A stretch of 40,594 nucleotides of DNA from CAZGSN01 sp964371655 (GTDB taxonomy: Bacteria; Desulfobacterota; Binatia; HRBIN30): positions 1 to 40,594 of the forward strand of contig CAYJOD010000056.1 in NCBI GenBank assembly GCA_964371655.1, written 5' to 3'. The notes under the pieces are model-generated. The model saw only the letters and a program-made list of their open reading frames with translations. It had not been told where the DNA came from and made no database searches. Shown here piece after piece: positions 1-8,757 of the stretch. The position numbers were made by a program, and so were the translations under genes. Positions within the stretch are counted from its first letter, which is position 1. Each line of letters starts with the position of its first letter.

Positions 1-50
1 TTCAGTCGCGCCGCCTACGGATAAGCCCCTCAAGATGGCCAAACTCCAGG

Positions 51-96
51 CGCCGCCTTCCAGGCGGCGTGATTCGCGCCGGCAAGATGCCGGCGC
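51..96. repeat. Two adjacent perfect hairpins (intergenic palindromic repeat)
   Basis: Arms 51-57 and 63-69 form a 7-bp GC-only stem with a 5-nt loop. Arms 76-83 and 89-96 form a perfect 8-bp stem with loop AAGAT. No U-tract follows either, so they look like repeat elements rather than terminators. From memory, similar 'GCCGGCGCTCCC' elements are dispersed in many environmental high-GC genomes; this was not checked. The rest of 1-209 holds no gene I can support. Confidence 0.55.
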
Positions 97-209
97 TCCC
101 AGGCCGGACCTCCGGTAACGACTTTGTCGTGTCGCCCTTCCACGCTGATGTGGAATAACGTGCAGGAACGTCCCCTTCGACTTGGGTTCGTGCTAGAGAC
201 TGCACTCCC

Positions 210-1565
210 ATGCCAGTGCAACTGTGCTGCACCGCCCAGAGGCTGCTGCTCACTCTCTCGGTTGTCTGTCTCCTGGCCGCCGAGCCGGTGCTGGCCGGCC
301 AAGCCAAGACACTGATCCGCTTCCACGATCCTCTGGTGGTCTCCACCGCCGCGCTTCCCGGGGTGGAGGGGCGCTCGACCGCGGAGATGGCGCTGTATCG
401 CGTGCGCGGAAACCGTCTCGAGGAGATGCCCTACCAGTTCGACGCGCTTGATCGGTCTGGCGACGTCGAGATCGACGGCCGCCCGGAATTCACACTCGAC
501 GGCAATGACGAGCTCGTCTTCATGGCCAAGGACACGGGTGATCAGGCCGACGCTACGGCACTGGGCGGCGCGGCAGGCCTCGAGATCGAAATCGACGACC
601 CGAGCGACGGTGGCCGCGGCTGGGCTTATCTGTTACCCGCGACCACGCCCGCCATCTCCGCGTCGTCGAGCCCCTATGTCTATTTCGATACCGAACATCA
701 GCGCGCCAGCTCCGACCTGTACGAGGTCGACTACGCCGACGGCAGTAACTTCCTGACCGGCCTACGTATCTCTCCGGCCGCCGGAGGCCATGGCGAGAAC
801 CTGCTGCGGCAGACACACATGCTCGGCGAACCGACCTTCTCACTGCTGTTTGGCGACCTGCGCCTGTCGTTCACGGAGCGCAACTCGTTGGTGCGGGTCG
901 ACGGCATCAAGAACGGCTGGGTGCGATCGGTGCGTCGCGTTCACCTCAGCCTCGATATTGGTTCGCTGTTCCCGGATCTGCCGGGCGGAACGGTGTACAC
1001 GTTCCATTACTTCAGCTCGTTCAGCACGCCGACGCAGCTGTCGATACCGTGGATGGCGCTCAAGATGCTGCGCGATTTCCGTTTCGAGAATGTGGTCGAG
1101 TTTGCGCCGACCTCCGGGCCGCAACGCTACTGGGATGCCGCCAATCCCCGAGGCATGTCGTTGGCGGCGGATAGCAACGATGAGATCGAGACCAATCTCG
1201 ACCACGACTGGTGGACGGTCAGCGGCACGTCCGGGGCTCTGCTGCTGGCGTTCCTCCTGCCGAAGGAATGGACTGACTGGGGAATCACGCGTGGTACGGT
1301 CGTGCAGCGTGCGGGTGCATCTGCGGAAGGGCCGGTGCACGACACGGTTGGCGCCGGGTTTACCCTGCGCGACATGATCAAGATCAAGCGCCCCGGGTCG
1401 TACCGGCTCATGCAATCGACAGTCGTGCTGCCGCGTCGTTATCAACCGGGCGACGAGGACCAAGTCATGGCGATGTTTCATGCACCCCTGCGCGTGCAAG
1501 TCCAGCCGCTGGATGCCGCCGTCCCCGGCCGCAAGCTGCCGGTGCTCTCGAGAGCGGGCGACTGA
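210..1565 (+). CDS. Exported protein of unknown function
   Basis: 451 residues. Residues about 9-29 form a hydrophobic stretch (LLLTLSVVCLLAAEPVLAG) with an Ala-x-Gly-like cleavage site, so the protein is probably secreted or periplasmic. I recognise no domain in the mature part. It is rich in beta-prone segments, has a conserved-looking block near residues 60-100 (EEMPYQFD, then ELVFMAKDTGD), and has no lipobox or membrane anchor. The ATG at 210 is chosen because it places the signal peptide correctly. The TIGR01777-type gene starts 14 nt after its stop on the same strand, so co-transcription is likely. Function unknown. Confidence 0.75.
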   Translation: MPVQLCCTAQRLLLTLSVVCLLAAEPVLAGQAKTLIRFHDPLVVSTAALPGVEGRSTAEMALYRVRGNRLEEMPYQFDALDRSGDVEIDGRPEFTLDGNDELVFMAKDTGDQADATALGGAAGLEIEIDDPSDGGRGWAYLLPATTPAISASSSPYVYFDTEHQRASSDLYEVDYADGSNFLTGLRISPAAGGHGENLLRQTHMLGEPTFSLLFGDLRLSFTERNSLVRVDGIKNGWVRSVRRVHLSLDIGSLFPDLPGGTVYTFHYFSSFSTPTQLSIPWMALKMLRDFRFENVVEFAPTSGPQRYWDAANPRGMSLAADSNDEIETNLDHDWWTVSGTSGALLLAFLLPKEWTDWGITRGTVVQRAGASAEGPVHDTVGAGFTLRDMIKIKRPGSYRLMQSTVVLPRRYQPGDEDQVMAMFHAPLRVQVQPLDAAVPGRKLPVLSRAGD

Positions 1566-1579
1566 GCGGAAACCATGAC

Positions 1580-2950
1580 ATGAGAATCGTACTCACCGGC
1601 GCCACCGGCTTCGTCGGCCGACCTCTGGCGCGTCACCTCGTTGCACGCGGTCACGAGGTCGTGGCGTTAACCCGTGATCCTAAGGGCGCTGCGGCAAAGC
1701 TTCCGGCACGCTGCCTGTGTGTGATGTGGGACCCGGCCTCGGCACGGCTCGATGTGAATGCAATCGCCGCGGCCGATGCCATCATCCATCTTGCGGGAGA
1801 AGGGGTCGGCGATAAGCCGTGGACGGTGCAGCGCAAGCGCGAGATTCTGAGCTCGCGCGTCGACACCTCGCGCGCCCTGGTGACGGCGATACGCGATCTC
1901 CCTCCTGAACGTCGCCCCAAGGCGCTGATCTCAGCCTCGGCCATCGGTTTCTACGGCGACCGTGGCGGCGAGATGCTCGATGAGCAGGCCGCACCCGGGG
2001 CAGGGTTCTTGGCTGAGGTCTGCCAAGCTTGGGAGGACGAAACGCACCTGGCTGCCGATCTGGGTTTGCGCACGGCGACGATTCGTATCGGCGTGGTGCT
2101 CGGCAAAAACGGTGGGGCGTTGGCCAAGATGCTGCCCCCCTTCCAACTCGGAGTCGGAGGGCGGCTCGGCAACGGCAGCCATTGGATGAGTTGGATTCAC
2201 ATCGATGACCTGGTCGCGCTGTTTACCCAGTCGGTCGAGAGCGCGACCTGGCCCGGCGTCGTCAACGGCGTTGCACCCAACCCGGTGACCAACACTGAGC
2301 TCACGAAGGCGCTCGGTGCGGCGCTGCAGCGCCCGACTCTCATTCCGGTGCCGCGTTTCGCTCTCAACCTGGCTCTGGGCGAGATGTCGTCTCTCCTCTT
2401 CGCCAGCCAACGGGTGCTACCCAAGGCCGCGCTGGCCGCCGGTTTCACGTTCCAATACCCCACGATCGATCGCGCTCTGGCGCAGATCTGCGACGGCGTC
2501 CACGAGATCGATGCGGAGCAGTGGGTCGATCGTCCGATCGACGCGGCCTTCGCGTTCTTCGCCGACGCCCGCAATCTAGAGCGGCTTACGCCGTCGTTTC
2601 TGAAGTTTCGCGTCCTCGGCAGCAGCACACCGACGCTTCGCCAGGGCACGTTGATCGACTACCGTCTGTCGTTACACGGTGTTCCTATGCATTGGCAGAG
2701 TCGGATCGAATCGTGGCAACCCGATCACCAATTCGTCGACGTCCAGGTGCGTGGCCCGTACCAGTTCTGGCAACACACGCACGACTTCGAGGAGTACCGC
2801 GGCGGTACCATCGTGCGCGATCGGGTTCGCTACCAGATGCCGCTGGGCGGTTTCGGCGACGCGCTGGGGAGCGGCCTGGTGCAGCGCGACCTGGCGCAGA
2901 TCTTCGCTTACCGCCGCCAGCAGATGGGTCAGATCTTCGCGGCGGCGTGA
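1580..2950 (+). CDS. TIGR01777-type NAD(P)-binding epimerase fused to SRPBCC domain
   Basis: 456 residues with two domains. Residues 1-300 form a Rossmann fold starting with GATGFVG (Gly 7, 10 and 13). They carry the signature of the TIGR01777/YfcH-like epimerase group: SASAIGFYGD near residue 116, then GFLAEVCQAWE. A DUF1731-like end follows (residues about 250-300). Residues about 310-456 look like an SRPBCC (START-like, polyketide cyclase/dehydrase) ligand-binding fold, beginning EQWVDRPIDAAFAFFAD. The fusion suggests a hydrophobic ligand presented to an NAD(P)-dependent domain. The substrate is unknown; YfcH-type proteins are poorly characterised. The family and architecture are confident, the reaction is not. 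Probably co-transcribed with the exported protein upstream. Confidence 0.88.
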   Translation: MRIVLTGATGFVGRPLARHLVARGHEVVALTRDPKGAAAKLPARCLCVMWDPASARLDVNAIAAADAIIHLAGEGVGDKPWTVQRKREILSSRVDTSRALVTAIRDLPPERRPKALISASAIGFYGDRGGEMLDEQAAPGAGFLAEVCQAWEDETHLAADLGLRTATIRIGVVLGKNGGALAKMLPPFQLGVGGRLGNGSHWMSWIHIDDLVALFTQSVESATWPGVVNGVAPNPVTNTELTKALGAALQRPTLIPVPRFALNLALGEMSSLLFASQRVLPKAALAAGFTFQYPTIDRALAQICDGVHEIDAEQWVDRPIDAAFAFFADARNLERLTPSFLKFRVLGSSTPTLRQGTLIDYRLSLHGVPMHWQSRIESWQPDHQFVDVQVRGPYQFWQHTHDFEEYRGGTIVRDRVRYQMPLGGFGDALGSGLVQRDLAQIFAYRRQQMGQIFAAA

Positions 2951-3050
2951 GCTGAGCCCCTACGCCTGAGCCTTCGCCTATGCCCTTGCCTTGCGTCGGC
3001 CGTCGAAAGGCATGGGCACGCCATGACCGGGCACGAGCAGGGAGTGAGGT

Positions 3051-3238
3051 GTCCCATGAATCACCGCTCCCTTACGGTCGCGGCTCTGCGACGCGGCGAA
3101 GCGATGTTTACGGAGCGGGAAGCCAGCTCCCCTCCCTGTTGCCAACTCCGGCAACGGGGAGGGTTAGGGAGGGGCCGAGATCGTCGTGGAGCCGACAGGA
3201 GTCCCACGAATCACCGCTCCCTCACAGTCGCGGCTCTG
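3051..3238. repeat. 38-bp direct repeat pair flanking a hairpin
   Basis: Copies at 3051-3088 and 3201-3238 match at 35 of 38 positions and start exactly 150 bp apart. Between them, 3132-3143 pairs with 3150-3161 (12 bp, one G:T wobble), inside a poly-purine/pyrimidine stretch. The whole gap 2951-3312 has no gene I can support; an open frame through it exists but has no coding character before 3313. Confidence 0.7.
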
Positions 3239-3312
3239 AGATCCGGGTCCGAGATGCGTGTCGTGCGCGCCCTTGCGCCCCCTCCGCTTTCGCGCTTCAC
3301 GAGCGCACAGCG

Positions 3313-3714
3313 ATGATGCGCCGGGTTCTCGTTCTCTTGCTCCTCTTAGTGAGTGCTTGTTTGTGGCGCAGCTACGAAGACATCTTGGCGATACATCTCG
3401 ACGTTCTGACGCAGACGGCGAGCAAGCTCGGTGACATCGCTGCCAGCGGTCACGCGCCAACGGCGGAAGGCATGGCCGAGTACGCGTATCCGGCAAAGCG
3501 CGCGCGGCAATTCCTGCAACAATTCTCCAAGCACAGCGGCCGCTCGTCGTACGCGGGGTTGAAGGCGTTCCTCGACGGTTACGAGCAGATGGTCTCGGAA
3601 GTCGACGCGGGGCGCTTGGATGGACACGTCGACAACGCCAAACTGAGCCTGGAGATCACCGCCCTCAACCAAGCCGCGACGACGATTCGCGCGCAGGCAG
3701 CCGTCGCGAATTGA
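3313..3714 (+). CDS. Small putative lipoprotein
   Basis: 133 residues. The N-terminus MMRRVLVLLLLLVSAC has a positive n-region, a Leu/Val core and a lipobox (VSAC) with Cys16, so it is probably a lipid-anchored envelope protein. The mature part is helical, contains no further Cys and has no domain I recognise. The frame is open upstream to 2980, but that stretch is dispersed repeat sequence (3051-3238), so the ATG at 3313, directly before the signal peptide, is the likely start. No clear Shine-Dalgarno sequence. Function unknown. Confidence 0.7.
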   Translation: MMRRVLVLLLLLVSACLWRSYEDILAIHLDVLTQTASKLGDIAASGHAPTAEGMAEYAYPAKRARQFLQQFSKHSGRSSYAGLKAFLDGYEQMVSEVDAGRLDGHVDNAKLSLEITALNQAATTIRAQAAVAN

Positions 3715-3750
3715 GGCCGAAAACCTCGCTTGCCATCTGCGGTGACTGAT

Positions 3751-3900
3751 GCGCCCTTCGAGACGGCGCCAAAAGAGGGCGCCTCCTCAGGGCGAACGGT
3801 GTAACGACAGTTGCACCAATTCTTCCCGTTCGCCCTGAGGAACGGCCTCCTGAGTAGCGAAGTGTATCGAAGGATTCTCAGGCCGCGTCTCGAAGGGCGC
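3751..3900. repeat. 150-bp nested palindromic element
   Basis: Outer arms 3751-3765 and 3886-3900 are a perfect 15-bp inverted repeat. Inner arms 3785-3799 and 3826-3840 are a second, different perfect 15-bp inverted repeat. The right half contains CTCCTGAGTAGCGAAG followed by TATCGAAGG, which recurs near 10606-10630. From memory this resembles widely dispersed 'TTCGAGACG...CTCAGG' palindromes of proteobacterial genomes; unverified. No transposase lies nearby, so it looks non-autonomous. Confidence 0.8.
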
Positions 3901-3984
3901 GCTCTACCAGACTGATCGAGACCTTGCAGTATAACTGATGTTTTCGAATTGAGGCCGAGGGGAAGTTCCTCCGTTGATGAGTTG

Positions 3985-5718
3985 CTACGCCGTTTCGACG
4001 AGCGGCGATGGTGTGCGTTCGAGGAGGAGGATCCACTCGTTGGTCGTCTGCAGCGACGCCGGCCGATGCTCGATCACACGTAACGAGCGTCGGCGCGCAT
4101 ACGGCAGGACTTCCGTGCTCGCCAGGTTGCGTAGATGTTGGTGTCCGGCGCGCGGGGCGCGGTCCGCTGCCGCCACTTGCTCGGCTTGGCGGAGCATCGC
4201 GAACGGCGTGCACTCGACGATGAGGAGTGAGCCTCCAGGCTTGAGAAGCGCGGCCATGCGCGCCAGCGCCTCGTCGACGTCGTCGACGTGGTTGAGCGAG
4301 CGTAGGCACAAGATGTGGTCGTAGCTCGCCGCGTCCCCCCGGAAATCTTCAATGCTGCCGAGCTGAAAGCGGCCGCCGGCCAGGGCGGCGCGGGCGTGGG
4401 TGAGACTGATCTGGTCGGGATCGAGACCGGTGTAGTGAATGGCGCCGGAGCCGATGAGCGTTGCGATCTCGGCGCGGTAGAGCTGCTCGCCACAGCCGAC
4501 GTCGAGCACACGCCCGCGCAGGCCGGAGATATGGTCGACGATCCACGCCTCTTCGCGCGCGTACGGTGGCCCTTCGACGATCTGGAAGCGCCGCCCACAG
4601 TGGGTCCGGTGCGCGCACGCGGCACACGTCGGGTCCGGAAGAACGCGCCGCATGCCTTCCGTGAAGTCGTCGAGAACACCGGGCGGGGCACGATCGACGA
4701 AGACATGGCTCCACACGTCTTTGACACGGGCGACAGCGGCACGATCGAAATCGGCGGTATCGGTGACGTGGAGGACGAGCTGATCAGCGTCGACGAGCCA
4801 TAGCTGTCGGTCGAGATCGGCGGCGGCGCTCGCCGTGTGCGCGGTGCATGTGTCGGCATCGGCGGTCCATGCGACCGTGGTCTCCGTGCGTACGAAGTTG
4901 AATGAGTTGGCATGCACGTCCGCTCGCCTCGCCGCGCGACTGCGTACGATGTCTCCGACGACACCGAGGCAGCAGGCGCGCGGTGCGCCGCCGACGAACG
5001 CCATCCGCAGCGGCGCGATCGTCAGAGTGGAGGCGGAGGCCGCGGCTGTCGGTAGCCCTTCCCATACGAGCAGCGGCCGTGCTGGGTTGTCGTTCCAGTC
5101 TGCGAACGAGGTGACAATGCGACGCAACGATTCCGTCTCCGGCCCGTCAGTGCCGACGGCCGGGTCGATGCCGATCACAATCTGCAGGTTCGCCGCTGGG
5201 AGCTCTTCTGCCAGCATCTTGATCTCGGGAACCAGCATCTCGACCGGCCGGCCACGTGTGGAGAGCGCCACGTCGACATCGCATGGTGTGCCGGTCTCGG
5301 CAACCCAGGCGCGCAGTCCGGCCAGGGCTTGCTCGAAGGCGCCGGGCACCGCCGTGGAGCGGTCGTGTACAACGCCGACGCCGAAGAGCTGGACCCTCAG
5401 GTATGCCAAGCCGAAGCGGCGCAGACGGTCGCGCAGTTGTGGGTAGACGAGCGGACGTCCGGTGGTGATGACTCCGGTAGCGCACCCGGCGACGCGGAGC
5501 GCCGCGAGCAGGCGCAGAAAATCCGGTCTGAGAAACGGCTCGCCGCCGAGCAACACAGCTAGCCGCCCGTCTCGATCGGGCACCGCGGCAAGTCCTTGCT
5601 GGAGATCGGGCAGCTGTAGACCAGCCGCGGCGACGCTCGGGTCAATGGGACACGCGCCGCAACCGTAGGTGCAGGGGGCACCGGTCCAGATCAGCAGCGT
5701 ATCGGACCTGGGTCTCAT
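3985..5718 (-). CDS. Radical SAM protein fused to class I SAM methyltransferase
   Basis: 577 residues. The N-terminal radical SAM domain has the 4Fe-4S motif C16-x3-C20-x2-C23 and the GGE motif (LLGGEPFLR, about 57-65). It ends in C365-x2-C368-x5-C374, a possible extra cluster-binding motif. Residues about 398-577 form a class I methyltransferase with SAM motif I VLDVGCG at 404-410, GLDPD near 431 and LLKPGGSLLIVE near 491. The protein could therefore combine radical chemistry with a separate SAM-dependent methyl transfer. The substrate is unknown. It starts at an ATG and is monocistronic as far as visible, on the minus strand between repeat-filled gaps. The two-domain reading is strong; the biological role is not deducible here. 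Confidence 0.85.
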   Translation of the reverse strand: MRPRSDTLLIWTGAPCTYGCGACPIDPSVAAAGLQLPDLQQGLAAVPDRDGRLAVLLGGEPFLRPDFLRLLAALRVAGCATGVITTGRPLVYPQLRDRLRRFGLAYLRVQLFGVGVVHDRSTAVPGAFEQALAGLRAWVAETGTPCDVDVALSTRGRPVEMLVPEIKMLAEELPAANLQIVIGIDPAVGTDGPETESLRRIVTSFADWNDNPARPLLVWEGLPTAAASASTLTIAPLRMAFVGGAPRACCLGVVGDIVRSRAARRADVHANSFNFVRTETTVAWTADADTCTAHTASAAADLDRQLWLVDADQLVLHVTDTADFDRAAVARVKDVWSHVFVDRAPPGVLDDFTEGMRRVLPDPTCAACAHRTHCGRRFQIVEGPPYAREEAWIVDHISGLRGRVLDVGCGEQLYRAEIATLIGSGAIHYTGLDPDQISLTHARAALAGGRFQLGSIEDFRGDAASYDHILCLRSLNHVDDVDEALARMAALLKPGGSLLIVECTPFAMLRQAEQVAAADRAPRAGHQHLRNLASTEVLPYARRRSLRVIEHRPASLQTTNEWILLLERTPSPLVETA

Positions 5719-6120
5719 GGCGGAGGCCTGTCAGTCGTGGACAAGAACGGCATTGAGTTGAAACGCGACCCTACGGGTAACACGCCGCCGTCGCGCTGGT
5801 CAATGCAGCGCTGGGCGATCCAGGAGGCAAGGCAAAGTCGCCGCGGGAGCCCTGCGCGCCGGGATCATCATCGCGGCGCAGGCTGAAGTCCCGCGCAGCT
5901 TTGGACAAAGAAGTCGGGCGCGGGATGATCTGCGGACGCGACAAGTTTTGGAGTGCGGTGGCTTGCCACCGCTTTGCCCGGTTCGGTGGCGTGCGCCACG
6001 GGGTGGCAGAAAAGCGGGAGCAAGCTCCCGCACTCCAAAGCGCCCACGACGACTTCTTGTGCGAAGCCGTCCTGCGCCGGCGATTGGTGAGCTTGTGAGC
6101 TTGCTTGACAGGTCGAGTCG
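5719..6120. other. Gene-free gap before ssb
   Basis: 402 bp between the divergent radical SAM gene and ssb. Open frames here are short, overlap the palindromic element at 5947-6039 and show no family resemblance. Both genes probably have their promoters here, but I see no convincing -35/-10 pair. Confidence 0.5.
5947..6039. repeat. Compound palindromic element
   Basis: Outer arms 5947-5958 and 6028-6039 are a perfect 12-bp inverted repeat. Inside lie two small hairpins, one around GGTGGCTTGCCACC (5957-5970) and one with arms 6014-6020/6025-6031. From memory, 'GGAGTGCGG...CCGCACTCC' elements are common dispersed repeats in environmental genomes; not verified. Confidence 0.7.
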
Positions 6121-6564
6121 ATGCCTGGTACGGTCGCCGGCACTGTGGTCAACAAAGTCATCTTAGTCGGCAATCTTGGTAAGGACCCTGAGGTTCGCTT
6201 TACTCCGGGCGGCCAGGCGAAGGCCTCGTTCTCCGTTGCGACGACCGAGAAATGGAAAGACCAGCAGGGGCAGCTCCAAGAGCGCACGGAGTGGCACAAC
6301 ATCGTGGTCTGGGGAAAACAGGCGGAGACCTGCGGCCAGTACCTTTCCAAGGGTCGTCAGGTTTTCATCGAGGGACGTATTCAGACCCGTAGCTACGACG
6401 ACAAGGACGGGAACAAGAAGTACATCACCGAGATCGTCGCACAAAACGTCCGCTTCCTCGGCAGTGGCGGTGGGGGCGGAGCTCGTGCCCATGTTGAACC
6501 CGCGGTCGGTCTTCCCGCGGGCGAAGATGCCGGGGCGCCGAGCGACGACGACATCCCCTTTTGA
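6121..6564 (+). CDS. ssb: Single-stranded DNA-binding protein
   Basis: 147 residues. The OB-fold begins VNKVILVGNLGKDPEVR and continues through EWHNIVVWGKQAE and GRQVFIEGRIQTRSY. A Gly-rich linker follows (residues about 115-120), then the acidic C-terminal tail DDDIPF that recruits repair and replication partners. All diagnostic parts of bacterial SSB are present, and the length is slightly below the usual 150-180 because the linker is short. The ATG at 6121 is taken; a GTG at 6145 would give the more typical MVNKVILVG start, and neither has a strong ribosome binding site. Confidence 0.95.
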   Translation: MPGTVAGTVVNKVILVGNLGKDPEVRFTPGGQAKASFSVATTEKWKDQQGQLQERTEWHNIVVWGKQAETCGQYLSKGRQVFIEGRIQTRSYDDKDGNKKYITEIVAQNVRFLGSGGGGGARAHVEPAVGLPAGEDAGAPSDDDIPF

Positions 6565-6664
6565 TTTCTCCGGCACGCAACGCTCGGGGCTGCCTCAAGG
6601 CCGTGGGCGGTACGTGTTTTCGTAGCTTGCTCGACGCTCAATCCGCCCGTATCGTGTGACCCCA

Positions 6665-7492
6665 ATGGCAACCAAAGCTCGTTTCGGCGGCGCTGCATTT
6701 CTCGTAGCGACATTGTGTTGGGCAGCGGCGCCGGCGGTTGCGGCAGACTCTCGGCACTACGTTTTGGGCCCAGGGAGCTCGATCGCGGTCGTCTGTCGTT
6801 CGTGCTCGACGCCACCGGCCGTACCGGAGCCCCTCACCGGCAGCTTTGAAGTGACCCTGCTCCCGGTGCCGGCCTTGTTCGACGCCGCGGCAGTCACCGA
6901 TCTCAAGCTCATCAGCGCCAGCTACCAGATCGGCGGTCGCGGATTTATTCAGCGCATCGCTGCTGACCGGCAAGCGATGGTCCTCGAAGCCAACATCAAC
7001 GACGAGAAGGTCATGCTCGCGAGCGGACGGCGGCAGCTTGCCACCGGTCGCGAAATCAACATCGTCCTTTCAACCGGAGCCAAGTCCGACAAGACCTACG
7101 TCGTCTCTTTGGTGGCGGCGCCCGAGAACGACCCGCGACCGGATGCCGACGGCGACGGCGTGGACGATGCTGACGATAATTGCCCTGCCACGTTCAATCC
7201 GGATCAGCTGGACAGCGACGGTGACCATCTCGGCGACGCTTGCGACCTGTGTTCGGAGACTGCCGCGGGTAGCCCGGTGAATCGCCAGGGGTGCAGCATC
7301 GAGCAGACGTGTCCCTGTGCCGGTCCCGCCGCTGGCGGCGAGTGGCAAACGCTGGCGCAGTATCTACGCTGCGTAGCCGGCGCCACGCGCGTTTTGCGCA
7401 AGCAGGGTCAGCTGTCGCGCCAAGAAAGCCTGCACACGCTCAGACGCTCGATGCGCTCCGGCTGCGGCCGAATGATCGTCGCCTCGCTCTGA
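6665..7492 (+). CDS. Exported protein with thrombospondin type 3 calcium-binding repeats
   Basis: 275 residues from the ATG at 6665 (a GTG at 6656 would add three residues). A signal peptide covers residues about 1-27 (FLVATLCWAAAPAVAA). A domain of about 125 residues without recognised family follows, then thrombospondin type 3-like Ca-binding segments at about 158-196: DADGDGVDDADDNCP, then DSDGDHLGDACD. The C-terminal 80 residues are Cys- and Arg-containing and unrecognised. Probably secreted or surface-exposed and calcium-stabilised. The role is unknown. Confidence 0.8.
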   Translation: MATKARFGGAAFLVATLCWAAAPAVAADSRHYVLGPGSSIAVVCRSCSTPPAVPEPLTGSFEVTLLPVPALFDAAAVTDLKLISASYQIGGRGFIQRIAADRQAMVLEANINDEKVMLASGRRQLATGREINIVLSTGAKSDKTYVVSLVAAPENDPRPDADGDGVDDADDNCPATFNPDQLDSDGDHLGDACDLCSETAAGSPVNRQGCSIEQTCPCAGPAAGGEWQTLAQYLRCVAGATRVLRKQGQLSRQESLHTLRRSMRSGCGRMIVASL

Positions 7493-7496
7493 TCGA

Positions 7497-7519
7497 TTCG
7501 GCCGGCAGGGTCGGCCGAA
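7497..7519 (+). terminator. Possible hairpin after the TSP3 gene
   Basis: Perfect 7-bp stem (7497-7503 with 7513-7519, TTCGGCC/GGCCGAA) and a 9-nt loop, starting 5 nt after the stop at 7490-7492. No T-run follows, so intrinsic termination is uncertain. The rest of 7493-7809 shows no gene. Confidence 0.3.
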
Positions 7520-7708
7520 GAATCGCTCATTTCCACCCTCCGGCGGACGAGCCGTTCGCGCTCCCAGCGATCGCCTGAAACCAGCGCCCCGAGCGGAATA
7601 TCATCGCCGGGAGCGCGGGCGGGCCGCCCGCTTTGCTGAGCACCTCTGCGGTGCGCGCAGTCTGCGTCAGCGACTTTGCCGTGGCCCTGGACCACCGACA
7701 ACCCATTA

Positions 7709-7739
7709 TTGACATTGCGGTGGCTTTCGGTGACATAAC
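7709..7739 (+). promoter_or_regulatory. Candidate sigma-70-like promoter for the dehydrogenase gene
   Basis: A perfect -35 TTGACA at 7709-7714 and an extended -10 (TG-A-CATAAC; hexamer 7734-7739) with a 19-bp spacer, about 70 nt before the ATG at 7810. The long spacer is partly compensated by the TGn extension. Inferred from consensus only. Confidence 0.4.
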
Positions 7740-7794
7740 CGACGGCTGTCACAAGGGAATCTTCGGCCGCTTCCAGAGCGAAAGCACGATCGAT

Positions 7795-7804
7795 AGAGGA
7801 GGAG
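7795..7804 (+). promoter_or_regulatory. Strong ribosome binding site fixing the dehydrogenase start
   Basis: AGAGGAGGAG lies 5 nt before the ATG at 7810. It decides for this start over an in-frame upstream start that would add 59 residues before the Rossmann fold. Confidence 0.85.
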
Positions 7805-7809
7805 AACTA

Positions 7810-8757
7810 ATGGCACGTCTACTCGAAGGAAAAGTTGCGATCATCACCGGTTCCGGCCGTGGCATCGGCCGCGAGGAGGCCCTGCTGATGGCGAAGCATG
7901 GGTGCAAGGTCGTGGTCAACGATCTCGGCGCTCACTTCGACGGATCGGGGCAGGCGACGAACTCGCCCGCTCAAGAGGTGGTTTCGGAAATCAAGAAGAT
8001 GGGCGGCGAGGCCGTCGCCAACGGCGAGAGCGTAAGCGATTTCAAGGGCGCCAAGCGCATCATCGACTGCGCCCTCGACAACTTCGGCAAGCTCAACATC
8101 GTGGTGAACAACGCCGGCATCCTGCGTGACCGCATGATCTTCAACATGGCGGAGGAGGATTGGGACGCCGTGATCTCGGTGCACCTCAAGGGCTCGTTCA
8201 ACATGGCGCGGCACGCCTGCGAATACTGGCGTGAGGAGCACAAGAAGGGCAACATCCTCAACGGTCGCATCATTAACACATCGTCGGATGCGGGCCTGCT
8301 CGGCAATCTCGGTCAGGGCAACTACGGCTCGGCGAAAGCAGCCTTGGCCGTGATGGCGATCATCATCGACAAGGAGATGGGAAAGTACGGCGTCACCGCC
8401 AACGCCATTGCGCCGATCGCTCGTACGCGCCTGACGGTCGATGCGACTCCGTCGACGGCTGCGATCATGGGTCGCGAAGTCGCGGAAGGCGAGTTCGACA
8501 TCTTCGGACCGCAGAACATCTCGCCGCTGGTTGCCTGGCTTGCCAGTGATGATGCCAAGGACGTGCACGGTGAGGTCTTCCGTGTCGGTGGCGGCGCCAT
8601 CTGGTTGATGCAAGGCTGGCACACGGTCGGCAAGGTGTCCAAGCGCGCGACCTGGGAGCCGGACGATCTCGGCAATCAGCTCAAGACCGAGCTCGCCAAA
8701 GGGCTGACCGCGAAGGAGGATATCGGTGCGATCCTCATGGGAGCTCTGCAGGGCTAG
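7810..8757 (+). CDS. Short-chain dehydrogenase/reductase
   Basis: 315 residues. Classical SDR features: cofactor motif TGSGRGIG (residues 13-20), NNAG at 100-103, catalytic Ser158/159 (INTSSDAG), and Tyr172-x3-Lys176. NDLG at 37-40 after the second strand resembles the NAD-binding pattern of the (3R)-hydroxyacyl-CoA dehydrogenase domains of multifunctional HSD17B4-type enzymes. An oxidoreductase on acyl-CoA or similar alcohol/ketone substrates is therefore plausible, but the substrate is inference. The tail after about residue 255 is longer than in minimal 250-residue SDRs. A single gene with its own candidate promoter (7709-7739) and strong ribosome binding site. Confidence 0.93.
   Translation: MARLLEGKVAIITGSGRGIGREEALLMAKHGCKVVVNDLGAHFDGSGQATNSPAQEVVSEIKKMGGEAVANGESVSDFKGAKRIIDCALDNFGKLNIVVNNAGILRDRMIFNMAEEDWDAVISVHLKGSFNMARHACEYWREEHKKGNILNGRIINTSSDAGLLGNLGQGNYGSAKAALAVMAIIIDKEMGKYGVTANAIAPIARTRLTVDATPSTAAIMGREVAEGEFDIFGPQNISPLVAWLASDDAKDVHGEVFRVGGGAIWLMQGWHTVGKVSKRATWEPDDLGNQLKTELAKGLTAKEDIGAILMGALQG

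Noticed and set aside
2980..3312. Upstream extension of the lipoprotein frame
   Set aside because: Covers dispersed direct repeats and would hide the lipoprotein signal peptide.
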